NCBI RefSeq assembly: GCF_017792385.1
Contig: NZ_CP051230.1
Span: 1,116,001 to 1,180,000, forward strand
DNA from: Hyphomonas sp.
GTDB taxonomy: Bacteria > Pseudomonadota > Alphaproteobacteria > Caulobacterales > Hyphomonadaceae
DNA length: 64,000 bases
Direction: 5' to 3'
Position numbers and translations under genes: made by a program. Below, one piece after another: positions 32,944 to 45,031 of this stretch (the first letter of the stretch is position 1; each line of letters starts with the position of its first letter). The notes beneath the pieces were generated by a model, which saw nothing but the letters and a program-made list of their open reading frames with translations, did no database searches and was not told the origin of the DNA.

Positions 32944-34019
32944 CGATGATCGCGCCGGGCCGGACGATTGGCATTCTGGGCGGTGGCCAGCTCGGCCGCA
33001 TGCTGGCCGGCGCGGCCAATCAGCTCGGGTTCGATGTGCACATCTTCTGCCCGGAAGCGGATTCCCCGGCGTCGCGCGCCGCGCGAAAGACATGGCAGGC
33101 GGACTATCTGGACACCGCCGCCCTGACGGAATTCGCCGCATCCTGCGATGTCGTCACGCTGGAGTTCGAGAACATTCCGGTGCTTGCCACCGAGACGATC
33201 CAGGCGTGCGGCGTGCCCCTGCATCCTGGCCCGACGGCGCTGGCCGTTTCGCAGGATCGCGCGGAGGAAAAGGCCTTTCTGAACGGGATCGGCATCGCCA
33301 CGGCGCCCCATGAAGTGATTCATGCCGCCGCGGACATTCCCGCCGCGCTGGAACGGGTCGGCGGCACAGGCGTGCTGAAAACCCGGCGCGACGGCTATGA
33401 CGGCAAGGGGCAGGCCTGGGTGCGCAGCCCCGACGAAGCCGAAGCGGCGTGGTCAGCCATCGGAGAGGCGCCGGCCGTTCTGGAAGCCGCAATCGGTTTC
33501 GAGTGTGAAATTTCAGTCATTGTTGCCCGCTCCAGCACGGGCGAAACCCTCAGCTGGGCACCCCCGCGCAATGTGCATGAAGCGGGAATCCTGTCCCGGT
33601 CCATCGTCCCGTCGGGCCTCGACAAATCTGTCGAATCCGAGGCCCGCGAAAAGGCCATGAAACTGGTGCGGGCGCTGGACTATGTCGGCGTCCTTGCCCT
33701 TGAATTCTTTGTGCTTTCAGACGGAACCCTGCTGGCGAACGAGTTTGCGCCGCGGGTCCACAATTCCGGGCACTGGACCCCCGAAGCCTGCCAGACCGGA
33801 CAGTTCGAACAGCATGTAAGGGCGATCTGCGGATGGCCTCTGGGCGACACGCGCCGGCTGCATGATGCCGAGATGCGGAATCTGATCGGCGATGACGGCC
33901 TTGTTGACCCCGCCAGCCTGAAGCCCGATGAGACTCTCACCCTGTATGGCAAGAGAGATGCCCGGCCCGGCCGCAAGATGGGACACATCACACGCCGGAT
34001 CGCGCCCCGAAAGGACTGA
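32940..34019 (+). CDS. purK: N5-carboxyaminoimidazole ribonucleotide synthase
   Basis: PurK carboxylates AIR with bicarbonate and ATP to N5-CAIR. The 359-residue ATP-grasp protein has IGILGGGQLGRMLAGAANQLG, VVTLEFENIP, GVLKTRRDGYDGKGQAW and the C-terminal NEFAPRVHNSGHWTPEA. It starts within the purE stop and the creatininase-family gene follows after five bases, so three genes are likely co-transcribed. Confidence 0.97.
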   Translation: MTMIAPGRTIGILGGGQLGRMLAGAANQLGFDVHIFCPEADSPASRAARKTWQADYLDTAALTEFAASCDVVTLEFENIPVLATETIQACGVPLHPGPTALAVSQDRAEEKAFLNGIGIATAPHEVIHAAADIPAALERVGGTGVLKTRRDGYDGKGQAWVRSPDEAEAAWSAIGEAPAVLEAAIGFECEISVIVARSSTGETLSWAPPRNVHEAGILSRSIVPSGLDKSVESEAREKAMKLVRALDYVGVLALEFFVLSDGTLLANEFAPRVHNSGHWTPEACQTGQFEQHVRAICGWPLGDTRRLHDAEMRNLIGDDGLVDPASLKPDETLTLYGKRDARPGRKMGHITRRIAPRKD

Positions 34020-34024
34020 ACTGA

Positions 34025-34780
34025 ATGCTGCTTCCCGTTTCGACCTGGACCGATATCGAAACATGGCTGAAGACGTCCAGGACCATTGTCATCCCAATCG
34101 GCTCAATGGAACAGCACGGGCCGAACGGCTTCATCGGCACGGACGCGCTGTGCCCGGAAATCATCGCCCGGGAGGCGGAGAAGCTGGCACCGGACGACAT
34201 GCTGGTCGGCCCGACCTTCAGCGTGGGCTGCGCCCAGCATCATCTCGGCTTTCCCGGCACGATCACGCTGCGCCCTTCCACCATGATCGCGGCGATGGCG
34301 GACTGGACCGAAAGCCTGATGCGGCACGGATTCGAACGGATCTACTGGCTGAACGGGCATGGCGGAAACATCGCCACGATCGAGGCGGCCTTCTCCGAGA
34401 TCCATGCCCGGCGCAGCTTTGACCCGCGCGGGGAGACCAATCTGCCCGGCCTGACCCTGAAACGCCGCGACTGGTGGGATTTCAAATCCGTCATGACGCT
34501 GTGCAACCAGCTCTACCCCGTTGGCCATGGCAGTCACGCCACCGCGTCGGAGGTTTCCGTGACCTATTACGGCTATCCGGACCATGCCCGCACCGATGTC
34601 GAAATGTCCCCGAAGATCGCCCCGACCGGCACCATTGGCGATGCGGTCCAGTATCGCCGCGACTTTCCGGACGGCCGGATCGGGTCGGACCCGACCCAGT
34701 CCAGTGTGGAGGATGGCGGCAAGATTGTCGAAGCCGCCGCGAAAGCCGTGCTGGACGAGGTGCGCCGCTTCTCCGCCTGA
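34025..34780 (+). CDS. Creatininase family amidohydrolase
   Basis: A 251-residue metal-dependent amidohydrolase. Likely metal ligands are in GSMEQHGPNGFIGTDAL (Glu, His and Asp), in WLNGHGGNIAT (His) and in SHATASEVS (Glu). Family members hydrolyse creatinine, 2-amino-5-formylamino pyrimidines or process modified peptides such as mycofactocin; nothing here selects one. It follows purK closely and precedes the ABC operon by 72 bases. Confidence 0.9.
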   Translation: MLLPVSTWTDIETWLKTSRTIVIPIGSMEQHGPNGFIGTDALCPEIIAREAEKLAPDDMLVGPTFSVGCAQHHLGFPGTITLRPSTMIAAMADWTESLMRHGFERIYWLNGHGGNIATIEAAFSEIHARRSFDPRGETNLPGLTLKRRDWWDFKSVMTLCNQLYPVGHGSHATASEVSVTYYGYPDHARTDVEMSPKIAPTGTIGDAVQYRRDFPDGRIGSDPTQSSVEDGGKIVEAAAKAVLDEVRRFSA

Positions 34781-34852
34781 TCGAGGCGGCATCGAACCCA
34801 CTGGCCAGACCTGGTCAGGAACGCTATCACGAGGCTCCCGGAAAAGGACCTG

Positions 34853-35593
34853 TTGCGAAGAATGCTGGACATTCAGAAGCTGGAAAAATCCTTTGGCGAC
34901 AAGCGCGCCGTACAAGGCCTGTCCTTCACCGTCGAGAAGGGAACCGTCCTGGGATTTCTCGGGCCGAACGGCGCGGGCAAGTCCACCACGATGCGCATGA
35001 TCGCAGGCGTGCTGGAGCCCGATACCGGCGATGCCATGATTGACGGCAAATCCATCGTGTCGGCCCGCCGCGAAGCGCAGGCCGCACTCGGCTACCTGCC
35101 GGAGGGCGCCCCCCTCTATGACGACATGACCCCGCCGGAATTCCTCGCCTTCATGGCCGCGGCCCGGTCCCTGCCCCGGTCCGAGCGCAAGGCCGCCATC
35201 GAGCGCGCCATCGCCGATTCCCGTATCTCCACCGTCTGCGGACAGAAAATCGGCTCCCTGTCGAAAGGATACCGCCGGCGGGTCGGCCTGGCCGGCGCCA
35301 TCCTGCATGACCCGCCCGTCCTGTTGCTGGATGAGCCGACCGACGGGCTCGACCCCAACCAGAAGCAGGCGGTGCGCGCCCTGATTGCCCGCATGGCGCC
35401 GCGCAAGGCGATTGTCATCTCTACCCATACGCTGACCGAAGTACCCGCCATGTGCACACGCGCCATCGTGATCGACCGCGGACGCATCGTGGCGGATGAC
35501 ACACCCGAAGGCCTGCGCAACCTGTCCGCGGACGGCACGCTGGAAGGCGCCTTCACGCGGCTGACAGACCAGGCGGAGGCTGAATCCGCATGA
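34853..35593 (+). CDS. ABC transporter ATP-binding protein (GldA-like)
   Basis: A 246-residue ATPase with Walker A LGPNGAGKSTTMRM, the signature SLSKGYRRRVGLAGA, Walker B VLLLDEPTDGLD and the switch His in ISTHTLTEV. TTG at 34853 has AAAAGGA six bases upstream; the ATG at 34862 is the alternative. The Q-loop segment ALGYLPEGAPLYDDMTPPEF and the next three genes identify it as the GldA partner of a GldF/GldG-type complex. Role in non-gliding bacteria unknown. Confidence 0.93.
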   Translation: MRRMLDIQKLEKSFGDKRAVQGLSFTVEKGTVLGFLGPNGAGKSTTMRMIAGVLEPDTGDAMIDGKSIVSARREAQAALGYLPEGAPLYDDMTPPEFLAFMAAARSLPRSERKAAIERAIADSRISTVCGQKIGSLSKGYRRRVGLAGAILHDPPVLLLDEPTDGLDPNQKQAVRALIARMAPRKAIVISTHTLTEVPAMCTRAIVIDRGRIVADDTPEGLRNLSADGTLEGAFTRLTDQAEAESA

Positions 35594-36345
35594 ACCGGCT
35601 GCATCGGCAATTCGACAGTTTCCTGCCCGTCTTCCGGCGGGAACTGGGCGCCTATTTTGCAACGCCCATGGCCTATGTCTTCCTGGCAGTCTTTCTTCTG
35701 TCGCTCGGCATGTTCACCTGGGAAGCCGCGCGTTTCTTCGACACCGGAACCGCTGACCTGTCGCCCTTCTTCGTCTGGCATCCCTGGATTTACATGATCT
35801 TCCTGCCGGCCCTGGCCATGCGCCTCTGGGCCGACGAGACCAGCGCCGGCACGGATGAATTGCTGCTGTCCCTGCCCCTTGGCATGCCGGGCATGGTACT
35901 GGGCAAGCTGTGCGCCGCCTGGATGGTGGCCGCCGTCGGGCTCGTCCTGACCGTGCCGATGTGGGTGACGGTGAACTTTCTCGGCACGCCGGACAATGCC
36001 GCCATCGCCCTGACCTATTTCGTCAGCCTCCTGATGGCAGGATCCTATCTCTCCATCGGTGCGGCCATCTCGGCCCTGACACGCAGTCAGGTCACGGCCT
36101 TCGTCATCAGTGTCGTTGTCGCCTTCGTGTTCACCGCCGCCGGCTGGCCGCTGGTCCTGTCCAGCGTCAAGGCGGTGTTCGGCGCGGGCCTGGCCGATCT
36201 TGTCGCGCAATTCTCCTTCCTGTCCCATTTCGAGGCCGCCCAGCGCGGCGTCCTGGAATTGCGGGCGGTGCTGTTCTTCCTCGGCTTCATGATGCTGTGG
36301 ACCATTCTCAACGGCCTGTGGGCCTCTCGCCAGAGGCTTGGCTGA
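35590..36345 (+). CDS. ABC transporter permease (GldF-like)
   Basis: A 251-residue membrane protein with six predicted helices and the N-terminal FRRELGAYFATPMAYVFLAVF motif common to GldF-type permeases. It overlaps the ATPase stop as ATGA. With the ATPase and the next gene it would form the inner-membrane core of the complex. Confidence 0.92.
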   Translation: MNRLHRQFDSFLPVFRRELGAYFATPMAYVFLAVFLLSLGMFTWEAARFFDTGTADLSPFFVWHPWIYMIFLPALAMRLWADETSAGTDELLLSLPLGMPGMVLGKLCAAWMVAAVGLVLTVPMWVTVNFLGTPDNAAIALTYFVSLLMAGSYLSIGAAISALTRSQVTAFVISVVVAFVFTAAGWPLVLSSVKAVFGAGLADLVAQFSFLSHFEAAQRGVLELRAVLFFLGFMMLWTILNGLWASRQRLG

Positions 36346-36346
36346 G

Positions 36347-38239
36347 ATGCGCGCGAAACACTATCTCATTGCCGCCACGGTGCTGACCGGAATCATCTTC
36401 GTTTCGGCAAACCTGCTGGTACAGAAAGTGTTCAGCGGTGCCCGCATCGATTTCACCGAGAACAATCTCTACACATTGTCCGACGCCACAAGGTCGACAC
36501 TGAAATCCGTCGCCGAACCGGTCGAGATCACCTTCGTCTACACGCGCGCCACGGGGCAGGAATTTCCCGCCATCCGCGCCTATGCCGCCCGAGTCCGGGA
36601 ATTGCTGCAGGTCTATGAGAGCCAGTCCGGCGGAAAGGTGCGCATCACCGAGATCGACCCGGTCCCCTTCTCGCCCGCGGAAGACGAAGCGCTGGCCGCC
36701 GGCATCACAGCCATCGACACGAACGGAAATGATCCGCTCTATTTCGGCCTGATCGGCCGCAATTCGATCGACGACCAGCGCGTCATGCCCTTCCTCGCCC
36801 CGGAACGCGAAGTCACGCTCGAATATGATTTGACCCGCATGATCGACCGGCTGGACGATCCCGATCCGCCGCGCATCGGGATCCTGTCCTCTCTGCCCGG
36901 CATGACCGCGCCCGGCGGTGAAGGCGGCTATGCGCTGCTGCGCGACATTCACAAATCCTTCGATGTCGAACCGATTGCGGAAACCTTCCAGTCCCTGCCG
37001 GAAGACCTGGACGTGCTGCTTGTGGCCCAGCCGCCCGAGCTGAGCCCGAGACAGGAATGGTTGATCGACCAATTCGTGTTGCGCACGGGCCGGGCCGTCT
37101 TCCTGCTGGATCCGGCGGCCAAGACGGCCGGTGCCGGCGGCCCCTTTGCCCTGGACGATGCGGCGGCTTCGGCATCGCTGCCGCGGCTTGGCGAGGCATG
37201 GGGCGTCACCGTGTCCGAACGGGCCGTCGCAGATGCGGCCAGCGCCCTGCCGGTTCCGGTCGACACCGGTGGCGGGCGGATCGAGGAGCTTGCCCACCCC
37301 CTGTTCCTCGGCATCCCCGCCGGGGACATGAACCAGGAAGACCTCATCACCGCAGATCTGGGCCGCGTTATCAATTTCGGCGCGCCCGGCGCCCTGATCA
37401 CCGGCACGCTGGGCGATGGCGTGGAGTTCACGCCGCTGATGACAACCGGGCCGAGCCCGTCCTTCATCGAAGCCGAAGACGCCATTACGGACATGTCCCC
37501 GCAACAGGTGCTGCGCCAGTACCAGACAGAAGCCGGCCCGCTCGTCCTGGCAGGGCGGCTGTCCGGCCCGCTGCGCACAGCCTTCCCGGAGGGGCCCCCG
37601 CCCTTTGAGGAGCCGGCGGATCCGATGCTGGCAGACATTGCCCGGACCGAAGCGGCAAGCGCATTGCCGCACATCTCCGCCAGCGAGACTGACGTGCAGG
37701 TCATTCTGGTCGCCGATGCTGATTTCATCGCGGATGATTTCTATGTCATTCCGAATGAGCAGATCGTCGTGGCTGACAATGGCGCCTTGGTGCTCAACGC
37801 CCTTGATGCGCTGGCTGGCGGGGGGGAATTGTCTCGCCTGCGTTCGCGGGCGCCCAGCCTGCGCCGCATGGAACGCATCGACCGAATGCGGGAGAATGCC
37901 GAAGCGATCTATTTCCGCCAGCAGGCCGAATTGCAGGACAATCTCGAAGCCGCCCAGGGACGGCTCGAGGAATTGCAGGCCATCGGAGCCGCAGACGGAT
38001 TTTTCTCGGGGGATCTGGAAGCCGACCTGACAGAGGCCGAACGGACCGAATTGCTGGAATTGCGGCAGCGCATCGTCACGCTCCGGGCCCAATTGCGGGA
38101 AATAGAGCGGAATTACCGGCGTGACATCGACCGGCTCGAAGGCACGCTGAAGGCGATCAATATCTGGAGCGGGCCCTTGCTTGTCTGCCTGATCGGCCTG
38201 TTCGTCTGGTATCGCCAGAAACGGAAGGGCGCGGCATGA
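36347..38239 (+). CDS. GldG-like ABC-associated periplasmic-domain protein
   Basis: A 630-residue protein with an N-terminal membrane anchor (about 7-27), a large extracytoplasmic domain containing FTENNLYTLSDATRSTLKSV and an EREVTLEYDLTRMIDRL segment typical of GldG/ABC_transp_aux, a coiled-coil region (about 520-605) and a C-terminal helix with basic end. ATG 36347 is chosen over TTG 36338 because AGAGG is 10 bases from the ATG and only one from the TTG. Its stop overlaps the DUF4340 gene. Confidence 0.9.
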   Translation: MRAKHYLIAATVLTGIIFVSANLLVQKVFSGARIDFTENNLYTLSDATRSTLKSVAEPVEITFVYTRATGQEFPAIRAYAARVRELLQVYESQSGGKVRITEIDPVPFSPAEDEALAAGITAIDTNGNDPLYFGLIGRNSIDDQRVMPFLAPEREVTLEYDLTRMIDRLDDPDPPRIGILSSLPGMTAPGGEGGYALLRDIHKSFDVEPIAETFQSLPEDLDVLLVAQPPELSPRQEWLIDQFVLRTGRAVFLLDPAAKTAGAGGPFALDDAAASASLPRLGEAWGVTVSERAVADAASALPVPVDTGGGRIEELAHPLFLGIPAGDMNQEDLITADLGRVINFGAPGALITGTLGDGVEFTPLMTTGPSPSFIEAEDAITDMSPQQVLRQYQTEAGPLVLAGRLSGPLRTAFPEGPPPFEEPADPMLADIARTEAASALPHISASETDVQVILVADADFIADDFYVIPNEQIVVADNGALVLNALDALAGGGELSRLRSRAPSLRRMERIDRMRENAEAIYFRQQAELQDNLEAAQGRLEELQAIGAADGFFSGDLEADLTEAERTELLELRQRIVTLRAQLREIERNYRRDIDRLEGTLKAINIWSGPLLVCLIGLFVWYRQKRKGAA

Positions 38240-39288
38240 CCGAAGTGCGAACCCGCCAGCGCAAGCGCCGGCTCCAGATCATGGGCGGCATTGCCGCAGG
38301 CCTGACCGTCCTGACGCTGATCGCCTATGCAACCGGCGGCCCGAAAGCGCCCGTGTCGGAGCGCAAGGGCCAGCCCGTGATCCCGGAATTCGCCGCAATC
38401 CGCGCCGAAGCGGGGGAAATCCGCGTCACGCTGTCAGATGACTCCTATTCTCTCGTCAACACGCAGGATGGCTGGAAGATGGGGCATGAGCGAGGCTATC
38501 CCATCCGGCCGGACCGGCTCGCCGAACTGGCGACGGGCCTGGAAGCGCTCAGCTGGGGCGAAGGCCGCACGCGCGATCCTGACAAGCTGAACCGGATTGG
38601 CCTCGGAGATCCGCGCGAGGGCGGCACGGGCGCGCTGATCGAGATTCTTGACGAGAGCGGCAACGTTTCCGCCGCCCTGATCACGGGCCGCAAGGACAGG
38701 AGGCTCTATGGCCGCCTGCCCGGACAGGTGCAGGCCTTTCAGGTGCAGGGCGAGTTGCCGCCCTTCTACAATCATCAGGCCTGGCTCGACTTCGACATTC
38801 TCGAAATCAATTCCGATGCCATCTCGGCCGTCCGGATCTTTGATTCACTCGGGGAAAGCCTCTATCTGCAGCGTTCGGTAGGCTCCAGCGACCGCAGCTT
38901 CGTGCCCGGTCCGCCATATCAGGATTTCCGTCTGGTCAGCCGTCTTGCCGCCTCCACCCCTGCCCTCGCCCTGACACGTTTCTCTCCGATGGGCGTAAAA
39001 CCTGCCAATGATCTGTCGACCCGTCCCGTGGCGCGCCACATTACCGAGACCCATGATGGACTGGAAGTCGATGTGTCGGCCTATCGGGAACCGGACGGCT
39101 ATTTCATCACGCTGCGGGCCGTGGAGGCCGGCGAAGGCGCGCATCGCGGCAGCACGATCAATGACAAGGCCGAGGGCTGGGCCTTCGAACTGGCTGAATA
39201 TGACTGGCGGGAGTTTACGCCGCGCGTGGCTTCGATTGTACGGGCACCGGTGATGGTGCTGGAGACGGATCAACCCGCCCAGCCCTGA
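38236..39288 (+). CDS. DUF4340 protein of the GldAFG-type operon
   Basis: A 350-residue protein with one N-terminal membrane helix (about 15-33, IMGGIAAGLTVLTLIAYATG) and a repetitive beta-rich domain outside the membrane, including SYSLVNTQDGWKMGHERGYPIRPDRLAELATGLEAL. DUF4340 proteins regularly follow GldG-like genes. It ends seven bases before the convergent DUF1223 gene. Confidence 0.88.
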   Translation: MTEVRTRQRKRRLQIMGGIAAGLTVLTLIAYATGGPKAPVSERKGQPVIPEFAAIRAEAGEIRVTLSDDSYSLVNTQDGWKMGHERGYPIRPDRLAELATGLEALSWGEGRTRDPDKLNRIGLGDPREGGTGALIEILDESGNVSAALITGRKDRRLYGRLPGQVQAFQVQGELPPFYNHQAWLDFDILEINSDAISAVRIFDSLGESLYLQRSVGSSDRSFVPGPPYQDFRLVSRLAASTPALALTRFSPMGVKPANDLSTRPVARHITETHDGLEVDVSAYREPDGYFITLRAVEAGEGAHRGSTINDKAEGWAFELAEYDWREFTPRVASIVRAPVMVLETDQPAQP

Positions 39289-39295
39289 ACTTCCG

Positions 39296-39946
39296 TCAGG
39301 GCGTGATCACCATCGTGTCCAGCACGGGGCCGAACCCGGCCTCCTGGACAATGATTGCACAACCGGATTCACAGTGCGGCACGGCCAGCTCGACATCATT
39401 GCCAAGCCACGGTCCGAGCGCGGTCACGCGGGTCACCGGGTGCACCATGTCCGTCGTGTTCGCCTCGCCTGTCAGATAGTCGACGAGCCAGATATCGGCC
39501 AGGTTCGGCACGCGTCCGGACAGGCGGATCCGGTCACCCTCGCGCAAAAGGCGCACATCCGGCTCCGGCGTCTCCTTCAGCCGTTCCAGAGCGCGTTCGA
39601 CATAGGTCCGTTTGCTGCCGGCGCATTGCTCGACACCATTGTAGACCGTCTGGGGCGTATATGGGCCGCGCAGTCCGAACCGGTCCGTATAGCCTCTCTG
39701 GCGGTCCTTGGACTCCACCATCGCCATCGGGTCCTTGTCACCAAGATAGTCCCAATAGTCGACCGACCAGGTCAGAACCAGAAGGTCGTCCCGTTCCGCG
39801 TCCACGGCCTTCAGCGTGCGATGCGCCTTCGGGCAGGCCCGGCAGTTCTGCGATGAAAACAGCTCAACCAGAACGGGCCCCTCTGCGTGCGCAGCGGGCA
39901 CCATCAGGCTCAGCAACAGGGACAGGGAAAGAAGAAGTCGGGTCAT
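39296..39946 (-). CDS. DUF1223 secreted thioredoxin-like protein
   Basis: A 216-residue protein with a signal peptide (MTRLLLSLSLLLSLMVPAAHA) and a thioredoxin-like start FSSQNCRACPKA with a CxxC pair (C35, C38). The later CAG and HCESGC segments carry further cysteines. DUF1223 genes commonly neighbour acnA in alphaproteobacteria, as here. Role not established; a periplasmic redox function is plausible. Confidence 0.88.
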   Translation of the reverse strand: MTRLLLSLSLLLSLMVPAAHAEGPVLVELFSSQNCRACPKAHRTLKAVDAERDDLLVLTWSVDYWDYLGDKDPMAMVESKDRQRGYTDRFGLRGPYTPQTVYNGVEQCAGSKRTYVERALERLKETPEPDVRLLREGDRIRLSGRVPNLADIWLVDYLTGEANTTDMVHPVTRVTALGPWLGNDVELAVPHCESGCAIIVQEAGFGPVLDTMVITP

Positions 39947-40008
39947 TTCAGACCCGCTTATACGGACTTATCCGGTCGCGCGACAGTCACAGGGATGTGA
40001 GGGCTGAT

Positions 40009-40040
40009 AAAAAAGCCCCCGCAGCGACGTGCGGGGGCTC
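40009..40040 (-). terminator. Intrinsic terminator of acnA
   Basis: Minus strand AGCCCCCGC and GCGGGGGCT form a 9-bp stem with an 8-base loop followed by TTTTT. It lies about 25 bases after the acnA stop. Confidence 0.85.
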
Positions 40041-40063
40041 TGTTTCATGCGATCCGATCAGGA

Positions 40064-42751
<2,688 letters not shown>

Positions 42752-42869
42752 GGAGAGGGAACCTCGCGTCTGGGATTGTCGATCTGCGGCGATGAGCCGC
42801 CGCGCTGGCCTGTCTCATATAGGCCCTAATGGATTGAGGCAATTGGGACAAAGGGTCTAAACGGGTCTT

Positions 42870-43448
42870 ATGAAGGCTGGCACACTCCTTTCCGCAGCGG
42901 ACACGGGCATGATCCGCGGTGAACGGGTTCTTTTCCGGAACGTTTCGCTCTCGCTTGCGCCGGGCCAGGCCATCGTGCTGCGTGGGGCGAACGGATCCGG
43001 CAAGACCACCTTGCTGCGAATCCTGGCTGGCCTCACGCGGGCCGAAACCGGCACGGTCGACCGCCCTGCCCCGTTTCACTGGATCGCCCATAGGGACGGA
43101 TTGAAACCCCATGAGACCCCGCGCACCCACCTGACCCTCTGGGCCCGGGCCTGGGGCTGCCCCGTGGACGGGATCGAGACGATCCTGGACCGGATGGGAC
43201 TGGCCCGCCCGGCAGACGTCCCGGCCCGGCATCTCTCGGCCGGCCAACGCCGACGCACCGCGCTGGCGCGGTTGCATCTTCAGGTTCGCCCGCTCTGGCT
43301 GCTGGATGAGCCGTTCACGGCGCTCGACAAGGACGGCACAGCCCTTCTGACCGACATGATGACCGCACACTGCGCTGCGGGGGGCGGCATCGTGGCCGCC
43401 ATACACGGCGAAACTGGGTTCAATTTCGATATGCAGGTGGAGATTTGA
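42870..43448 (+). CDS. ccmA: Heme exporter ATP-binding protein CcmA
   Basis: CcmA is the ATPase of the CcmABCD complex that frees holo-CcmE for cytochrome c maturation. The 192-residue protein has Walker A RGANGSGKTTLL (about 38-49), signature LSAGQRRRTALARL and Walker B LWLLDEPFTALD. It overlaps ccmB. Confidence 0.95.
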   Translation: MKAGTLLSAADTGMIRGERVLFRNVSLSLAPGQAIVLRGANGSGKTTLLRILAGLTRAETGTVDRPAPFHWIAHRDGLKPHETPRTHLTLWARAWGCPVDGIETILDRMGLARPADVPARHLSAGQRRRTALARLHLQVRPLWLLDEPFTALDKDGTALLTDMMTAHCAAGGGIVAAIHGETGFNFDMQVEI

Positions 43449-44110
43449 CCCCGGCGCCCATCTTCTCTGCCTTTCGGCAGGCGCTCGGCGAGGCATGGGC
43501 CGGTGGGGCTGGTGCCCTGCTGCCGGTCGGGTTCTTCGCAGGGGCGGCCGTTCTGGTGCCGCTTGGCGTAGGCACCGACGCCCAGATCCTGCGGGCCATC
43601 GGCCCCGGCATCCTGTGGGTTTCGCTTGCCCTGTCGAGCCTTGTGACACTGGAGCGCGTGTTTCAGGCAGACGCAGAGGATGGCTCTCTGGATCTGTGGC
43701 TGCAGGCCGGCGCCCCGGCGGCAGCCATCGCTGCAGCAAAGACACTGGCCCACTGGCTGACCGCAGGCCTGCCGCTCGCCCTGTTGTCCCCCCTTCTGCT
43801 CTTGATGTTCCAGGCCCCGGCCAGCGGCGCACTGCTGGAAAACCTGGCCTTCTATGCGATTGGCGGGCTCGCCTTCTATTTCTGGGGCGGGGTCGGCGCT
43901 GCGCTGGCCGCCACGGTCCGCCGCGGCGGCCTGCTGATCAGCCTGATCGCCCTGCCGCTCTATGTGCCGACCGCCATCTTTGGCGCCCTCGCCATGGGCG
44001 ATGGACCCAGCAGCGCCGCCGCGCCGCTGTTCCTGGCCGCCTCCACCCTGTTTGCGCTGGCTGTCGCCCCCTTCGCGATGGGTGCAGCCCTGCGCTTGGC
44101 GGCAGACTGA
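43445..44110 (+). CDS. ccmB: Heme exporter membrane protein CcmB
   Basis: A 221-residue membrane protein with six predicted helices and CcmB features (VLVPLGVGTDAQILRAIGPG and GGLLISLIALPLYVPTAIFG). It starts at TTG 43445, overlapping the ccmA stop (TTGA). It is the permease partner of CcmA. Confidence 0.94.
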   Translation: MTPAPIFSAFRQALGEAWAGGAGALLPVGFFAGAAVLVPLGVGTDAQILRAIGPGILWVSLALSSLVTLERVFQADAEDGSLDLWLQAGAPAAAIAAAKTLAHWLTAGLPLALLSPLLLLMFQAPASGALLENLAFYAIGGLAFYFWGGVGAALAATVRRGGLLISLIALPLYVPTAIFGALAMGDGPSSAAAPLFLAASTLFALAVAPFAMGAALRLAAD

Positions 44111-44131
44111 GGGAAGGGTATTCCGAACGCG

Positions 44132-44863
44132 ATGTTTTCCTGGTTTGCCAATCCCCACCGTTTCCTGACCCTGTCCAACTGGCTGGCGCCCGTATTCTAT
44201 GGGATCGCCGTCCTGCTGATCGGATGGGGCCTGTGGCAGGGCCTCTGGATCGTTCCTAAGGACGAATATCAGGGCGGCGACATCATGCGCGTGATGTTCA
44301 TCCATGTGCCCGCCGCCTGGCTGGCCATGGCGAGCTATCTCGGCATGGCGGTGATGAGTTTTGTCTGGTTCATCTGGCGCCACGAAGTGGCGGACATCGC
44401 CGCGAAGGCGATAGCCCCCCTCGGCGCAACCTGGACAGCCCTCTGCCTTGCCACCGGCGCCATCTGGGGCAAGCCCACTTGGGGCACCTGGTGGCAATGG
44501 GATGATGCCCGGATGATGTCCGTCCTGTTCATGTTCTTCCTGTTCCTGGGCTACATGGCCCTGCGCGCGGCCATGGACACGCGCCAGAAAGCGGCCCGCG
44601 CGGGCGCCATCCTCGCCATGGTCGGAGCGCTGAACGTGCCGCTGATCAAGTTCTCGGTCGACCTGTTCACCTCGCTGCATCAGGACGCCAGCGTCATCAC
44701 GCCGGAAGGCCCGAAAATGGCCGCTGTCTATCTCTGGCCACTGCTGATCAGCTCGCTCGGGCATTCGCTACTGTTTGCCGCCCTTGTCATGACGCTCATG
44801 CGTGCTGAAATATGGACCAGACGCGCGGCCCAGATCCGGGCCCGCCTGATGACAGGAGACTGA
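44132..44863 (+). CDS. ccmC: Heme handling protein CcmC
   Basis: CcmC presents heme to CcmE in the inner membrane. The 243-residue protein has the tryptophan-rich WWQWDDARMMS periplasmic segment (GTWWQWDDAR) and conserved His residues in FIHVPAAWLAM and TSLHQDASV. It follows ccmB by 21 bases and ccmD follows three bases later. Confidence 0.96.
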   Translation: MFSWFANPHRFLTLSNWLAPVFYGIAVLLIGWGLWQGLWIVPKDEYQGGDIMRVMFIHVPAAWLAMASYLGMAVMSFVWFIWRHEVADIAAKAIAPLGATWTALCLATGAIWGKPTWGTWWQWDDARMMSVLFMFFLFLGYMALRAAMDTRQKAARAGAILAMVGALNVPLIKFSVDLFTSLHQDASVITPEGPKMAAVYLWPLLISSLGHSLLFAALVMTLMRAEIWTRRAAQIRARLMTGD

Positions 44864-44866
44864 TCC

Positions 44867-45031
44867 ATGCTGCCAGACTTCGATTCCAACGCTGCCTTCA
44901 TCTGGGCGAGCTATGCAGTCGGCCTTCTCCTGATCGGCTCCGCCATGCTTGGCGTGATGGTCAAGGCGCGTGCCGCCAAAACCCAGCTTGTGCGCATTGA
45001 AGCCCGCACGCGCGACCAGAAACGCGGATGA
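44867..45031 (+). CDS. ccmD: Heme exporter protein CcmD
   Basis: A 54-residue protein, MLPDFDSNAAFIWASYAVGL..., with one membrane helix (about 11-32) and a basic cytosolic tail (KARAAKTQLVRIEARTRDQK). Composition, size and position between ccmC and ccmG identify it. Its TGA overlaps the ccmG ATG. CcmD helps release holo-CcmE. Confidence 0.92.
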   Translation: MLPDFDSNAAFIWASYAVGLLLIGSAMLGVMVKARAAKTQLVRIEARTRDQKRG

